NCBI GenBank assembly: GCA_002478885.1
Contig: DLKC01000039.1
Span: forward strand, 15,484 to 79,483
Length of the DNA stretch: 64,000 bases
From: Chitinophagaceae bacterium UBA7600
GTDB lineage: Bacteria; Bacteroidota; Bacteroidia; Chitinophagales; Chitinophagaceae
Direction: 5' to 3'
A program made the position numbers and the translations under genes. Within the stretch, counting starts at the first letter, position 1; the number at the start of each line of letters is the position of its first letter. This document shows, piece by piece, positions 36,257 through 45,165 of the stretch. A model generated the notes under the pieces. The model was given only the letters and a program-made list of their open reading frames with translations, was not told where the DNA came from and did no database searches.

Positions 36257-38164
36257 ATGGGAAAGATTATCGGAATTGACCTTGGTACAACGAACAGTTG
36301 CGTTGCAGTTATGGAGGGCAATGAACCAGTGGTTATTGCCAACGATGAAGGACGTCGTACCACACCCAGCGTTGTGGCATTTTTGAAAAATGGTGAGCGC
36401 AAAGTAGGTGACCCGGCAAAACGCCAGGCTATCACCAATCCGCACAACACCATTATGAGCGTAAAACGTTTTATGGGCCGCAGGCATGACGAAGTAACAG
36501 AAGAAATAAGCCATTGGAGCTATAAAGTAGCGAAGGGCGACAATAATACCGTTCGTGTGGATATCGACGGGCGTTTGTATACTCCGCAGGAAATCTCTGC
36601 AATGATTCTTCAGAAAATGAAGAAGACCGCCGAAGATTATCTTGGCCAGGAAGTGCATGAGGCCGTAATTACCGTGCCTGCATATTTTAACGATGCGCAG
36701 CGCCAAGCGACGAAGGAAGCCGGTGAAATCGCGGGATTGAATGTACGCAGGATCGTAAACGAACCAACAGCCGCAGCTTTGGCTTATGGTTTGGATAAAA
36801 AGCACGCCGATCAGAAGATCGCAGTATTCGACCTGGGTGGCGGTACTTTTGATATCTCTATCCTAGAACTTGGTGATGGTGTGTTTGAAGTAAAATCTAC
36901 CAACGGTGATACTCACCTTGGTGGTGATGATTTTGATAAGGTTATCATGGATTGGCTTGCCGATGAGTTTAAGAAAGACGAGGCAATTGACCTGCGCAAA
37001 GATCCTATGGCCTTGCAGCGTTTGAAAGAAGCTGCTGAAAAAGCAAAGGTGGAATTGAGTTCCTCTTCTGAAACAGAAATCAACCTGCCCTATATAACAG
37101 CAGTAGATGGAGTGCCTAAACACCTCGTGAAGAAGTTGAGCCGTGCTAAATTCGAAAGCCTTGCAGACAATCTTTTCGCAAGGTGTTTAAAACCATGTGA
37201 AGCAGCGTTGAAAGATGCCGGTTATAATATTTCCCAGATCGACGAGGTGATACTGGTTGGTGGCTCAAGCCGAATACCAAAAGTGCAGGAACTGGTTGAA
37301 AAATTCTTTGGCAGAAAGCCAAACAGAAGCGTAAACCCCGACGAAGTGGTTGCTGTTGGGGCCGCAATACAAGGTGCTGTGCTTACAGGTGAAGTAAAAG
37401 ATGTGTTGTTGCTTGATGTTACTCCGCTTAGCCTTGGTATTGAGACAATGGGTGGCGTTATGACAACAATGATTGCATCCAACACAACTATTCCTTCGAA
37501 GAAAACTGAGGTGTTCTCTACTGCCAGCGATAACCAGCCCGGCGTTCAGATTCATGTAATACAAGGCGAAAGGCCAATGGCTGCTCAGAATAAAAGCCTT
37601 GGCGTATTTAATCTTGATGGTATTCCGCCAGCTCCACGTGGCGTTCCCCAGATTGAAGTAACATTCGACATTGATGCCAATGGCATGTTGCACGTAAGCG
37701 CAAAAGACAAAGGCACAGGCAAAGAACAGAAGATTCGTATCGAGGCTGGTAGTGGTTTAAGTAAGGATGAGGTTGAAAAAATGAAAGCAGAAGCCAAAGC
37801 GCATGAGGCAGAAGATAAAGCTGCCCGTGAAAAAGTGGATAAGCTAAACCAGGCCGATAGCATGATCTTCCAGACAGAAAAGCAATTCAAAGAATTTGGC
37901 GATAAAATTCCAGCTGATAAAAAAGGCGTAATCGAAACAGCTTTGAATAAACTCAAAGATGCACACAAGAGCCAGGATATAGCTGCAGTTGATGCTGCAA
38001 TGACGGAAATGAATACTGCATGGACTGCTGCGAGCGAAGAAATCTACAAAGCCCAGCAGGCTGGCGCAGGTCCTCAAGCCGGCCCTGATGCGGGTGGGCA
38101 GGATCATGGCAACGACGCAGCAAATGAAACCGTTACTGACGCTGAATTTGAAGAAGTAAAATAA
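36257..38164 (+). CDS. dnaK: chaperone DnaK (Hsp70)
   Basis: ATP-driven chaperone of 635 aa, the family norm. The nucleotide-binding domain begins [20 protein letters not shown]; further signatures are [35 protein letters not shown] and [17 protein letters not shown]. The substrate-binding domain starts about [18 protein letters not shown], followed by the lid and a Gly/Gln/Asp tail ending [10 protein letters not shown]. The partner dnaJ is at the far right of the window, 25 kb away, and grpE is not in view, so the chaperone genes are dispersed. The leader region carries a repeat pair; the gene ends in a terminator. Confidence 0.98.
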   Translation: MGKIIGIDLGTTNSCVAVMEGNEPVVIANDEGRRTTPSVVAFLKNGERKVGDPAKRQAITNPHNTIMSVKRFMGRRHDEVTEEISHWSYKVAKGDNNTVRVDIDGRLYTPQEISAMILQKMKKTAEDYLGQEVHEAVITVPAYFNDAQRQATKEAGEIAGLNVRRIVNEPTAAALAYGLDKKHADQKIAVFDLGGGTFDISILELGDGVFEVKSTNGDTHLGGDDFDKVIMDWLADEFKKDEAIDLRKDPMALQRLKEAAEKAKVELSSSSETEINLPYITAVDGVPKHLVKKLSRAKFESLADNLFARCLKPCEAALKDAGYNISQIDEVILVGGSSRIPKVQELVEKFFGRKPNRSVNPDEVVAVGAAIQGAVLTGEVKDVLLLDVTPLSLGIETMGGVMTTMIASNTTIPSKKTEVFSTASDNQPGVQIHVIQGERPMAAQNKSLGVFNLDGIPPAPRGVPQIEVTFDIDANGMLHVSAKDKGTGKEQKIRIEAGSGLSKDEVEKMKAEAKAHEAEDKAAREKVDKLNQADSMIFQTEKQFKEFGDKIPADKKGVIETALNKLKDAHKSQDIAAVDAAMTEMNTAWTAASEEIYKAQQAGAGPQAGPDAGGQDHGNDAANETVTDAEFEEVK

Positions 38165-38211
38165 AAGAGTATCTGAAGATAGATCTTGTGGTTTAATGTT
38201 GAAAGTATAAT

Positions 38212-38240
38212 AAGCCCTCACAGAAATGTGGGGGCTTGTT
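38212..38240 (+). terminator. intrinsic terminator of dnaK
   Basis: An 11-bp stem AAGCCCTCACA / TGTGGGGGCTT (one G-T pair) closed by a GAAA tetraloop, then GTTGTTG. It begins 48 bp after the dnaK stop. The T-run is weak. Confidence 0.7.
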
Positions 38241-38273
38241 GTTGGCCAAACGGTAACACTGTTCCGGGCTTTG

Positions 38274-38291
38274 CTTGCGTCGCACTCTTGT
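38274..38291 (+). repeat. dispersed palindromic repeat copy, GCG subtype
   Basis: CTTGCGTCGCACTCTTGTAC with the flank CCGGGCTTTG just before it, between dnaK and the DUF2809 gene. The first core base is C in place of G. Confidence 0.88.
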
Positions 38292-38390
38292 ACTTCATAT
38301 CCCTGAGCGGCGTTTTCAGCACGCCAAGTCTTTCATTTCGTCTTGTACTTAAAGAATATATTTGGCGCGATTTAAATACATTGTCCTGTT

Positions 38391-38813
38391 ATGATAACCC
38401 GGCGCATCACTTACATTGTTCTTTTCGTTTTTTTTACGTGGCTTGCACTGGCAACGAGGCACCATTCAGATTGGTTCTTTCCTGTTGTGGCAAAGTATGG
38501 CGGCGATGTGATCTGGGCAGGTATGTTCTTTTTTTTGCTGCGTGTTATTTTTCCGCGTACAAAACTGGTAAAGCTTGTGGTTTGCAATTACCTGCTTGGC
38601 GTGCTCGATGAGGTATCACAACTCTGGCACACGCCAATACTTGATTCCATACGCAGCACAACCATCGGCAAACTGGCACTCGGCCTGGGTTTTATGTGGA
38701 GCGATATTGCTTGTTATGCCGTTGGAACAGTGCTCGCTTATTTCTTTATCATTCTGCTCGAAAGAATAATTCCTGTGGCCAAGGAAGCAAAAAGCATAAC
38801 CACCGTAAAGTAA
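38391..38813 (+). CDS. DUF2809 membrane protein
   Basis: A 140-aa integral membrane protein with about four hydrophobic segments. The DUF2809 pattern is clear: VAKYGGDVIWAGMFFFLLRVIF in the first half, LDEVSQLW with the conserved Glu and Gln, then the R-S-T-x-I-G-K-L-x-L-G-x-G-F-x-W-S-D loop and YAVG. The family has no known function; some members resemble VanZ-like proteins. It precedes the Gfo/Idh/MocA gene by 114 bp on the same strand. Confidence 0.85.
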   Translation: MITRRITYIVLFVFFTWLALATRHHSDWFFPVVAKYGGDVIWAGMFFFLLRVIFPRTKLVKLVVCNYLLGVLDEVSQLWHTPILDSIRSTTIGKLALGLGFMWSDIACYAVGTVLAYFFIILLERIIPVAKEAKSITTVK

Positions 38814-38927
38814 GCCCTGCTTCAACAATCGTCAGGGTCGAAACCGGAGCCTTCAGTGTTAGTTCGTCAAAAAAGCAATAACAACTTCCCGCTGCTTTCA
38901 CTAACTTTTCATTTAAAAAATACAAAA

Positions 38928-40274
38928 ATGCATCGCAGAAATTTTATTCAGCAATCTGGCAGTTTGCTGGCGGGAACTGTACTTGCCGGCAATGCTATAG
39001 CGAATGATTCTTTTCTTCCAGTGGCAAAAAAACGTGTCGCCATGGTTGGCACAGGTGTGCGTGGATTGGGTATGTGGGGCAAACCCGTTCTGGAAGAATT
39101 TGGCGAGGTGGTGGAGTTCGTAGGCCTTTGTGACATTAACCCTGGCAGGGTACAAACGGGCAAAAAATTTCTCGGCGTAAACTGCAACACTTACACAGAT
39201 TTTGATAAAATGATGCAGGAAACAAAGCCCGACGCACTGATAGTAACGACAGTTGATGGAACACATCACCAGTTTATTATTAAAGGCTTGCAATACGGTG
39301 CTGAAATTATAACCGAAAAACCATTGACCATCGATGAACAAAAATGCCAATCAATTCTTGATGCAGAAGAGAAAGCAGGCAAAAAAATAAAGGTCACCTT
39401 CAATTACCGGTATTCCCCGCACCGTCAAAAGTTATACGAGTTGCTGCGCAGCGGGACGATCGGAGAATTAACCTCGGTCGATTTTCACTGGTACCTTGAT
39501 ATTCATCATGGTGCTGATTATTTCCGGCGTTGGCACAGGTTGCGCAAAAACAGCGGCTCTTTGCTGGTGCACAAAGCAACGCATCATTTCGACTTGTTGA
39601 ACTGGTGGGTGGGCTCGGAACCGGAAGAAGTTTTTGCATTCGGTAAACTTGATGTGTATGGAAAGAACAGCAGTTTCCGGTCAGATAAATGCCGCGGCTG
39701 CAGTTACAAAGACTCCTGTAAGTTTTTCTGGGATATTACGAACGACCAGCAACTAGTGCAACTTTATGTTGACAATGAAAAATATGATGGCTACCTGCGC
39801 GATGGGTGTGTGTTCAGGGAAGATATCGACATTTTCGACCAAATGGCGGTACAAATAAAATATGCCAGCAAGGTGCAGGTGAGCTATTCGCTCACGGCAT
39901 TCTCGCCCTACGAAGGTTACCGCATTGCCTTTAACGGAACAAAGGGGCGGCTCGAAGCGTGGATAAAAGAAAACCAGCCGTGGCAGGAGTCGGCCTATGA
40001 TGAAATTCAGCTTACGCATAGTTTTGGCCAGCGCGAAATTATACAAGTAGCCAATAATGAGGGTGGCCACGGCGGTGGCGATGCTCGTTTGCGCAAACAA
40101 ATTTTTAAACCCGATGGACAGGACCCTTACAGGCAAGCTGCCGGAAGCCGCGACGGCGCCATGGCTTGCCTCATTGGCATAGCAGCACGCAACAGTATCG
40201 ACAGCGGAAAACCTGTGATGATCGGCGATCTAACCACCTTAAAACCAAAAGCCGAAAGACCTTACGGACTATAA
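38928..40274 (+). CDS. Tat-exported Gfo/Idh/MocA-family oxidoreductase
   Basis: A 448-aa NAD(P)-dependent sugar oxidoreductase-like protein. I chose the ATG at 38928 (MHRRNFIQQSGSLLAGTVLAG) because it opens with a twin-arginine export signal; the frame begins 24 codons earlier without one. The Rossmann start is KRVAMVGTGVRGLGMWG, and the substrate-domain motif EKPLTIDEQKC holds the conserved Lys-Pro. The catalytic-type His lies in LLVHKATHHFDLLNWWVG. An unusual small cluster CRGCSYKDSC with three Cys suggests a metal or disulfide site. Secreted members include glycosidases that use NAD, so a glycan substrate is plausible; the reaction is unknown. Confidence 0.88.
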   Translation: MHRRNFIQQSGSLLAGTVLAGNAIANDSFLPVAKKRVAMVGTGVRGLGMWGKPVLEEFGEVVEFVGLCDINPGRVQTGKKFLGVNCNTYTDFDKMMQETKPDALIVTTVDGTHHQFIIKGLQYGAEIITEKPLTIDEQKCQSILDAEEKAGKKIKVTFNYRYSPHRQKLYELLRSGTIGELTSVDFHWYLDIHHGADYFRRWHRLRKNSGSLLVHKATHHFDLLNWWVGSEPEEVFAFGKLDVYGKNSSFRSDKCRGCSYKDSCKFFWDITNDQQLVQLYVDNEKYDGYLRDGCVFREDIDIFDQMAVQIKYASKVQVSYSLTAFSPYEGYRIAFNGTKGRLEAWIKENQPWQESAYDEIQLTHSFGQREIIQVANNEGGHGGGDARLRKQIFKPDGQDPYRQAAGSRDGAMACLIGIAARNSIDSGKPVMIGDLTTLKPKAERPYGL

Positions 40275-40312
40275 ATTTTTGAGCCCGGCCTCTGAATATG
40301 TATGAGGCTTTT

Positions 40313-40426
40313 GTTGCGTCGCACACTTGTGCAGTTAGCCGGAAATCAGCAAATTAGTCTGCTATTATTTACTACTTTTTTGAACGAGTCGAATTGTTTT
40401 GCGAACCCACAAGTGAGTGACACAAC
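40313..40426. repeat. inverted repeat pair, GCG arm then GTG arm
   Basis: Left arm GTTGCGTCGCACACTTGT (40313-40330), with the flank CCCGGCCTCTG upstream. Right arm ACAAGTGAGTGACACAAC (40409-40426), followed by GAAGTTGCCATGA. The element spans 114 bp and occupies the 307-bp gap before the YtxH gene; no other feature was seen there. Confidence 0.92.
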
Positions 40427-40581
40427 GAAGTTGCCATGAAAAACAGTAGCTGGTGAAATAATACAACTGCTTTTTTGCATTGCGTGTACCAGAATTTTAA
40501 CGCGTGTTCAAAATTTTTGGCATGGTTTTGACCGCTTAAATCTGTCATTAATTGCATTAATAACCTATAAAACATTTTACT

Positions 40582-40887
40582 ATGAATGCTCAAAAACTTT
40601 TGATTGGAACATTGGCAGGCTTGGTTGCCGGCGTTGCGATTGGCCTGCTTACCGCACCTGCGAAAGGGAGTGAAACACGTCAAAAGATTGCTGACTCAGC
40701 CAGCAGTATGAAAAAAAAATTGCGTGGTATCGCAAATAAAACAATGGATGAACTTGATGAGTTAAGGGCGCTAGTTGAAACTGAAATGAACGATTTAAGC
40801 GCCGATGTTAAAGACCGTGTGCTTGCGCTGATAGAAACAAGCAAGCAACGAAATAATCACAAACAGGAAGAAGTTACACTACTTTAA
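40582..40887 (+). CDS. YtxH domain protein
   Basis: A 101-aa protein with one N-terminal hydrophobic segment of glycine-zipper type (LLIGTLAGLVAGVAIGLLTAP) and then a long charged amphipathic helix (SETRQKIADSASSMKKKLRGI and onward). This is the YtxH layout. Members are general-stress membrane proteins of unknown role, common as single genes in Bacteroidota. It ends in a bidirectional terminator facing the convergent gene at 40926. Confidence 0.9.
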   Translation: MNAQKLLIGTLAGLVAGVAIGLLTAPAKGSETRQKIADSASSMKKKLRGIANKTMDELDELRALVETEMNDLSADVKDRVLALIETSKQRNNHKQEEVTLL

Positions 40888-40896
40888 TTTGTAAAT

Positions 40897-40927
40897 AAAA
40901 TGCTCCATTATGGAGCATTTTATTTTT
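40897..40927. terminator. bidirectional terminator
   Basis: AAAATGCTCCA pairs with TGGAGCATTTT around a TTA loop, with TATTTTT after it on the plus strand. It separates the YtxH gene from the convergent gene ending at 40926. Confidence 0.88.
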
Positions 40928-41840
40928 AGTTATTCGCATTGCCTTTATCGTCGAGAATTGGTGCTGGCAGCGGGGCTTGCCCGTCTTTCAGTTTTTGTTC
41001 CTGAAATATTTTATCTACATGCACCCACTTGCCGTTAGTCCATTTAAAACCTTCGTAGTCTCCATCCGGAATCAAAGTGTATTTTTTATTTTCTTCGTTC
41101 GATTCGCTTATGAGGTGATCAAAAACGATCAGGTCGAGCTCGGGGTCGTAAACCATTCTTATTCTCGCATCTTTTTTGTATTCCAGGCAAAAGCGGGAGA
41201 CAGGGTTTAAAGGTTTTATGGCTTCGTCTTTATAAACAAAATATTCTCCACCAAAAACGGGCTCATTGTTTTCATTGAAGGTCAATATTTCTATCCATTT
41301 TTTTGTGCTTACAAAATCGTTGTCATCAAATCCAAACAACGTGTAGTATTTTCTGCCCTTATATTCTTTCATAGTCACCTGGTAGTAAATGGCACCTATC
41401 CAGTTTTTGTTGTTGCGCACTTCATCTGTAGGAACCGATGCAAAATCACTTTCATCATACAGAGGGAAAAATTTTGGTGAACCATCGTTGGTGCGCATTT
41501 GAATAACGCCATATTGCCTAAAATAGCTTTCATCTTTTTGCAATTGCCATGTGAATATTCTAAAAGCACTATCCAGCGGGTATAGCTTTGAAACCGTTTT
41601 TATAGAATCGAAAGGGTAATAGAACGATCCGGGAATGGAGAGCGTTTTTACGAGGCGTTTGATAAAAATGCTGTCAGCACGAAACCGTGCAGCCGCATCA
41701 TCGGCAAAAATCATTGCCTTTGCGTAAGGTACCATTGAATCTTCCATGCTGCGCAGTACAGCAATATTTTCTTTAAACCTGTTTTGAGCAATAAGGCAAA
41801 AAGGAGCGAGCAGGAAAACGATTACAGCAAAACGCTTCAT
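40926..41840 (-). CDS. exported protein of unknown function
   Basis: A 304-aa protein with signal peptide MKRFAVIVFLLAPFCLIA|QN. The mature part starts with an amphipathic helix (RFKENIAVLRSMEDSMVPYAKAM). It then has strand-rich blocks such as GAIYYQVTMKEYKGRKYYTLFGFDDND, PVFGGEYFVYKDE and LEYKKDARIRMVYDPELDLIVFDHLISE, and ends in a Pro/Asp/Asn tail. I recognise it as a type seen in Chitinophagaceae, but no function is known. It follows gmhB on the same strand after 80 bp. Confidence 0.8.
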   Translation of the reverse strand: MKRFAVIVFLLAPFCLIAQNRFKENIAVLRSMEDSMVPYAKAMIFADDAAARFRADSIFIKRLVKTLSIPGSFYYPFDSIKTVSKLYPLDSAFRIFTWQLQKDESYFRQYGVIQMRTNDGSPKFFPLYDESDFASVPTDEVRNNKNWIGAIYYQVTMKEYKGRKYYTLFGFDDNDFVSTKKWIEILTFNENNEPVFGGEYFVYKDEAIKPLNPVSRFCLEYKKDARIRMVYDPELDLIVFDHLISESNEENKKYTLIPDGDYEGFKWTNGKWVHVDKIFQEQKLKDGQAPLPAPILDDKGNANN

Positions 41841-41920
41841 GATGGTAAATCTAAATAAGTAAGCTCTCTTACGTTAGAAAAAACTGATTTATTGCGCAGC
41901 ATTTTTAATTTAGGCATTTG

Positions 41921-42475
41921 TTATCGTTTCAGTTTTTGAGCAAGGTCATATAAGCCGTCAAGCCTCTCATCGATCAAAGGGTGGGGGAATGGCGTTTCCG
42001 GGTTTGTTGAAGGAATAAACACCGTTTTTGCATTGATATTTTTCCCAAATTCCATATCGCTTAGTTTGTTTCCCACCATTACGCTTTTCTTAAAATCAAT
42101 ATCCACGAAATCGCTCTTTGCCTGCAAAGCCATGCCTGTAGCGGGTTTTCGGTTCGGGCTGTCATTGTTTAAATCTGGCGCATAATAGATCTTGTCAATT
42201 CTTCCGCCGTGCGATGATAGCATACTAAGCATATGCGCGTGAATATCGTTGAGGTCGTCTTCAGACATTAGTCCTTTGCCAATGCCACGCTGGTTAGTTA
42301 CAATCACTATTACTCCAAACACTGCCGAGAAAATACCAATAGCTTCCTCAACACCTGGTAAAAAATCAAATTCGTGCCGGTTAAAAATATAACTGCCAAC
42401 CTTGTCTCGGTTGATCACACCATCGCGGTCTAGAAATAATGTCCAACTCTTGTCTATCGCAGAATAATCGATCAT
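41921..42475 (-). CDS. gmhB: GmhB-like HAD phosphatase (heptose 1,7-bisphosphate 7-phosphatase)
   Basis: A 184-aa HAD-superfamily enzyme. The phosphate-transfer motif FLDRDGVIN holds the nucleophilic Asp, motif II is VTNQRGIGKG, and the late motif is VGNKLSDMEFGKN. The substrate loop reads YYAPDLNNDSPNRKPATGM: the RKP-x-x-GM part is kept, but the CxH...CxC zinc ligands of E. coli GmhB are absent. In this context it should remove the 7-phosphate in GDP-D-glycero-alpha-D-manno-heptose synthesis. It is separated from hddC by 118 bp with a repeat copy. Confidence 0.87.
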   Translation of the reverse strand: MIDYSAIDKSWTLFLDRDGVINRDKVGSYIFNRHEFDFLPGVEEAIGIFSAVFGVIVIVTNQRGIGKGLMSEDDLNDIHAHMLSMLSSHGGRIDKIYYAPDLNNDSPNRKPATGMALQAKSDFVDIDFKKSVMVGNKLSDMEFGKNINAKTVFIPSTNPETPFPHPLIDERLDGLYDLAQKLKR

Positions 42476-42521
42476 TTGTATTTATTTGTGTGCCCGACTT
42501 GTGTGCTGCTATCGGGCGTTC

Positions 42522-42539
42522 CTTGCGTCGCACTCTTGT
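42522..42539 (+). repeat. dispersed palindromic repeat copy, GCG subtype
   Basis: CTTGCGTCGCACTCTTGTAC with the flank GTGCTGCTATCGGGCG before it, between hddC and gmhB. It splits an otherwise tight heptose gene cluster. Confidence 0.88.
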
Positions 42540-42593
42540 ACTTCAGCCGAAAGAAGCAACAAAGGCTAGTAGCCAACTGCCATTGCTTTATTG

Positions 42594-43298
42594 CTAACTT
42601 TCTGTTACGAGTTCGCGCTGGGCTCTTTCATAATCTTCAGGAATGCCTATGTCGATAAAATATTTGTCTTGCACCACGCCAAACATTCTTCTTTTTGTGT
42701 ACAATGTTTCAAGGTAATTTCTTTCGAACGAAAAATTACCTGACAGGCTTTCATTCAAAAATTTACCGACGTTAAGCGCGTAAACGCCCCCGTTTATCAA
42801 GCCCTGTTCATAATGCTGTTTTTCGCGGAAACTTCGTATGCTATAATCATTGTTTAATTCCACCACTCCATACCGGTCAAAATTTTTCATTGGTTTAAGA
42901 CTTAGTGTGCAATGAGCACCACTCATAGAATGAAACCCTAACAATTTCATAAGATCAATGTTGAAAAGCGTATCGCCATTACAGGCGATAACATCTTTTT
43001 CCGTTGCCTTGCGGCAAGCAAGCAGAATTGCGCCACCTGTGCCGAGTGGTTCTTCTTCCACACTGTATTTAACATTGAGTGTTGAATAATGAGCGTTCAC
43101 AAAATCAATGATCACTTCTGCCTTATAACCGAGCGACAAAATAAACTTTGTTACGCCCTGCTGTAAAAATGAATCCAGCACCAAACCAATGAAAGGCCTT
43201 CCGTTTACCGGTGCCATACATTTGGGTAGATCGGGAACGGCAGCTCTTAAACGCGTTCCCATCCCCCCCGCTAAAATGATCGCTTCAGTGTTATTCAT
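42594..43298 (-). CDS. hddC: D-glycero-alpha-D-manno-heptose 1-phosphate guanylyltransferase
   Basis: A 234-aa sugar-nucleotide pyrophosphorylase. The GTP-binding start is EAIILAGGMGTRLRAAVPDLPKCMAPVNGRPF, and the metal/nucleotide Asp is in VIACNGDTLFN. Context is decisive for the name, because the fold is shared with many NDP-sugar transferases: it follows gmhA and hddA. I start it at the ATG at 43298, 5 bp after gmhA; the longer frame begins at a TTG three codons earlier. It would activate heptose-1-phosphate to GDP-heptose for a glycan or S-layer glycoprotein. Confidence 0.88.
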   Translation of the reverse strand: MNNTEAIILAGGMGTRLRAAVPDLPKCMAPVNGRPFIGLVLDSFLQQGVTKFILSLGYKAEVIIDFVNAHYSTLNVKYSVEEEPLGTGGAILLACRKATEKDVIACNGDTLFNIDLMKLLGFHSMSGAHCTLSLKPMKNFDRYGVVELNNDYSIRSFREKQHYEQGLINGGVYALNVGKFLNESLSGNFSFERNYLETLYTKRRMFGVVQDKYFIDIGIPEDYERAQRELVTES

Positions 43299-43303
43299 TA
43301 GAA

Positions 43304-43879
43304 TCAACTAAAGAGTTTTGCTTCCACCAGCTCGCAAATGATGTGTCCTATAAGAATATGGCTTTCCTGTATGCGCGGAGTGTCCTTGGATGGCACGTTG
43401 AATAAGTAGTCACTCAAGTCTTTCATTTTGCCACCGGTTTCTCCGGTAAGCCCTATGGTAATAATCTGTTTGGCTCGGGCTGTTTCAAATGCTTTCACAA
43501 TATTTCCGGAGTTGCCAGACGTACTTAACCCTACAAGAACATCGCCTGCAACTCCTGTTCCTTCTACAAGCCTTGAGTAAATTACATCGTAGCTATAGTC
43601 GTTGGCCACAGCAGTAAGATAGGATGTATTGCAATGCAAGGCTTCGGCCGGTAAAGCTTTACGGTCAATATAAAAACGGCCCGAAAATTCTGCAGCAAGG
43701 TGCTGCGCATCAGCGGCGCTGCCGCCATTGCCGCAAAACAATACCTTATTGTCGTTTTTAAACGCGTTAGTCACAATGTTCACGGCCTCACAAATTCGCT
43801 GCAGCATTACTTCATCGCCAAGTATATGTTGCTTTACGGCGATGGAAGACTCAATTATTTCTTTTACTTTTTTGCTCAT
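43304..43879 (-). CDS. gmhA: sedoheptulose-7-phosphate isomerase (SIS domain)
   Basis: A 191-aa phosphoheptose isomerase, the family norm. Motifs in order: VLFCGNGGSAADAQHLAAEFSGRF (SIS phosphate loop and metal region), LPAEALHCNTSYLTAVANDYSYD, VLVGLSTSGNSGNIVKA (second SIS loop), and QESHILIGHIICELVE with the metal-binding His and Glu. It converts sedoheptulose-7-phosphate to D-glycero-D-manno-heptose-7-phosphate, the first step of the pathway. It lies 46 bp after hddA and 5 bp before hddC. Confidence 0.94.
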   Translation of the reverse strand: MSKKVKEIIESSIAVKQHILGDEVMLQRICEAVNIVTNAFKNDNKVLFCGNGGSAADAQHLAAEFSGRFYIDRKALPAEALHCNTSYLTAVANDYSYDVIYSRLVEGTGVAGDVLVGLSTSGNSGNIVKAFETARAKQIITIGLTGETGGKMKDLSDYLFNVPSKDTPRIQESHILIGHIICELVEAKLFS

Positions 43880-43925
43880 AATTTTAAATTATTTCTCAAA
43901 CAATGGTGCGCTGTTTATTCAGTCA

Positions 43926-44951
43926 TCATTGTGCGGTCCAGGTTCTTAAACCTTCTTTTGTAAAACGGTACGGCTTTACCTCACCACCAAATTTATTCAA
44001 TGTTTCCATAACCCTGAACCTGGTGTTACCGGGACAATAGAAGATCATAAAGCCGCCTCCACCGGCACCACTTATTTTACCCCCCGTTGCACCCGATTGT
44101 TTCACAGCTTCGTACAGGCTGTCAATTGCATCGTTAGAAATATTTTTTGCCATATTTCTTTTCTGCTGAAACCCGTAATCAAGAATTTCGCCTATCTCAT
44201 GTAATCTTCCTTTCAGCAATGCTTCTTTCATCATACGGGCCTGCTCTTTCAACTGGTGCATTGCCTCAATCGATTTTTCATTTTTCTGTAGCACATTTTT
44301 CTGCTGCTCTTTTATGATGGTTGCAGATTCCCGGCTGGTTGAAGTAAAATACAACAAAAGGTTATTTTCCAGCTCATTTATATAATCCTGTTTTATACGC
44401 AACGGATTAACGATCACCTTATCACCGGCATAAAACTCCATAAAATTTACGCCACCAAATGTTGCTGCATATTGGTCTTGTTTGCCGCCGGCAAGTTGCA
44501 GGTCTTTTCGTTCAATATCGTAGGCGTAATTAGCAATATCATATTCGCCAAGCGGCAACTTCAGCATTTCGGCAAATGCGCCAATGATGGCAACAACCAA
44601 TGTAGACGATGTTCCCAATCCGCTGCCGGCAGGAGCATCCACAAAGGTGCATAAACGAAAATTCGTTATTGGCAACCCATAATCTTTTTGAATGCGGTTA
44701 TAAACACCTTTCAACAGGTCGAGTTTACCATCGATGGGTAAATCACAGCTCCATTCAAAGCGTTGCTCTTCCTTTCGGTCCAGTGTTTGCACAATAATGC
44801 CATTTTCTTCAATAGGTTCAATACTGGCATGCGCGTAATGCGAAATCGTTGCGTTCAAAATGGCGCCACCAAATTCGTCGCTATACGGACTAACATCTGT
44901 GCCTCCACCAGCCAATCCAATTCTTAAAGGTGCCCTGCTTCTGTAGATCAT
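43926..44951 (-). CDS. hddA: D-glycero-alpha-D-manno-heptose 7-phosphate kinase (GHMP family)
   Basis: A 341-aa GHMP kinase. Motif 1 is RAPLRIGLAGGGTDVSPYSDEFGG, motif 2 (ATP loop) is DAPAGSGLGTSSTLVVAIIGAF, and motif 3 is GGKISGAGGGGFMIFY. This matches HddA of the GDP-heptose pathway, which makes heptose-1,7-bisphosphate with an alpha anomeric phosphate. Unlike HldE of the ADP-heptose route, it has no nucleotidyltransferase domain. It leads the hddA-gmhA-hddC cluster; a repeat pair lies between it and the glycosyltransferase gene upstream. Confidence 0.92.
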   Translation of the reverse strand: MIYRSRAPLRIGLAGGGTDVSPYSDEFGGAILNATISHYAHASIEPIEENGIIVQTLDRKEEQRFEWSCDLPIDGKLDLLKGVYNRIQKDYGLPITNFRLCTFVDAPAGSGLGTSSTLVVAIIGAFAEMLKLPLGEYDIANYAYDIERKDLQLAGGKQDQYAATFGGVNFMEFYAGDKVIVNPLRIKQDYINELENNLLLYFTSTSRESATIIKEQQKNVLQKNEKSIEAMHQLKEQARMMKEALLKGRLHEIGEILDYGFQQKRNMAKNISNDAIDSLYEAVKQSGATGGKISGAGGGGFMIFYCPGNTRFRVMETLNKFGGEVKPYRFTKEGLRTWTAQ

Positions 44952-45024
44952 TTAATAAGCGTTTAGTCCTAAGCCTTGATAAAATATATTTTGTCGCCAG
45001 CAGCTGTTCTTCGTGGCATCGCCG

Positions 45025-45125
45025 GTTGTGTCACTCACTTCAACGCCCGGAACTTTTATGATCAGATCGCGAAGTGAGGTTTCGTTAGCCGAGCATTTAT
45101 CCAACAGTACAAGAGTGCGACGCAA
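45025..45125. repeat. inverted repeat pair, GTG arm then GCG arm
   Basis: Left arm GTTGTGTCACTCACTT (45025-45040) with the flank CTTCGTGGCATCGCCG. Right arm ACAAGAGTGCGACGCAA (45109-45125). The pair spans 101 bp between the glycosyltransferase gene and hddA. Confidence 0.92.
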
Positions 45126-45165
45126 TAAAAGCGTCATGCCTGCACCTTAGCCGGGTTCAAAAACA

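Noticed and set aside
36122..38221. Several antisense frames over dnaK (for example 36122-36805 and 37265-37693)
   Set aside because: They mirror the conserved dnaK coding frame; none has a recognisable product.
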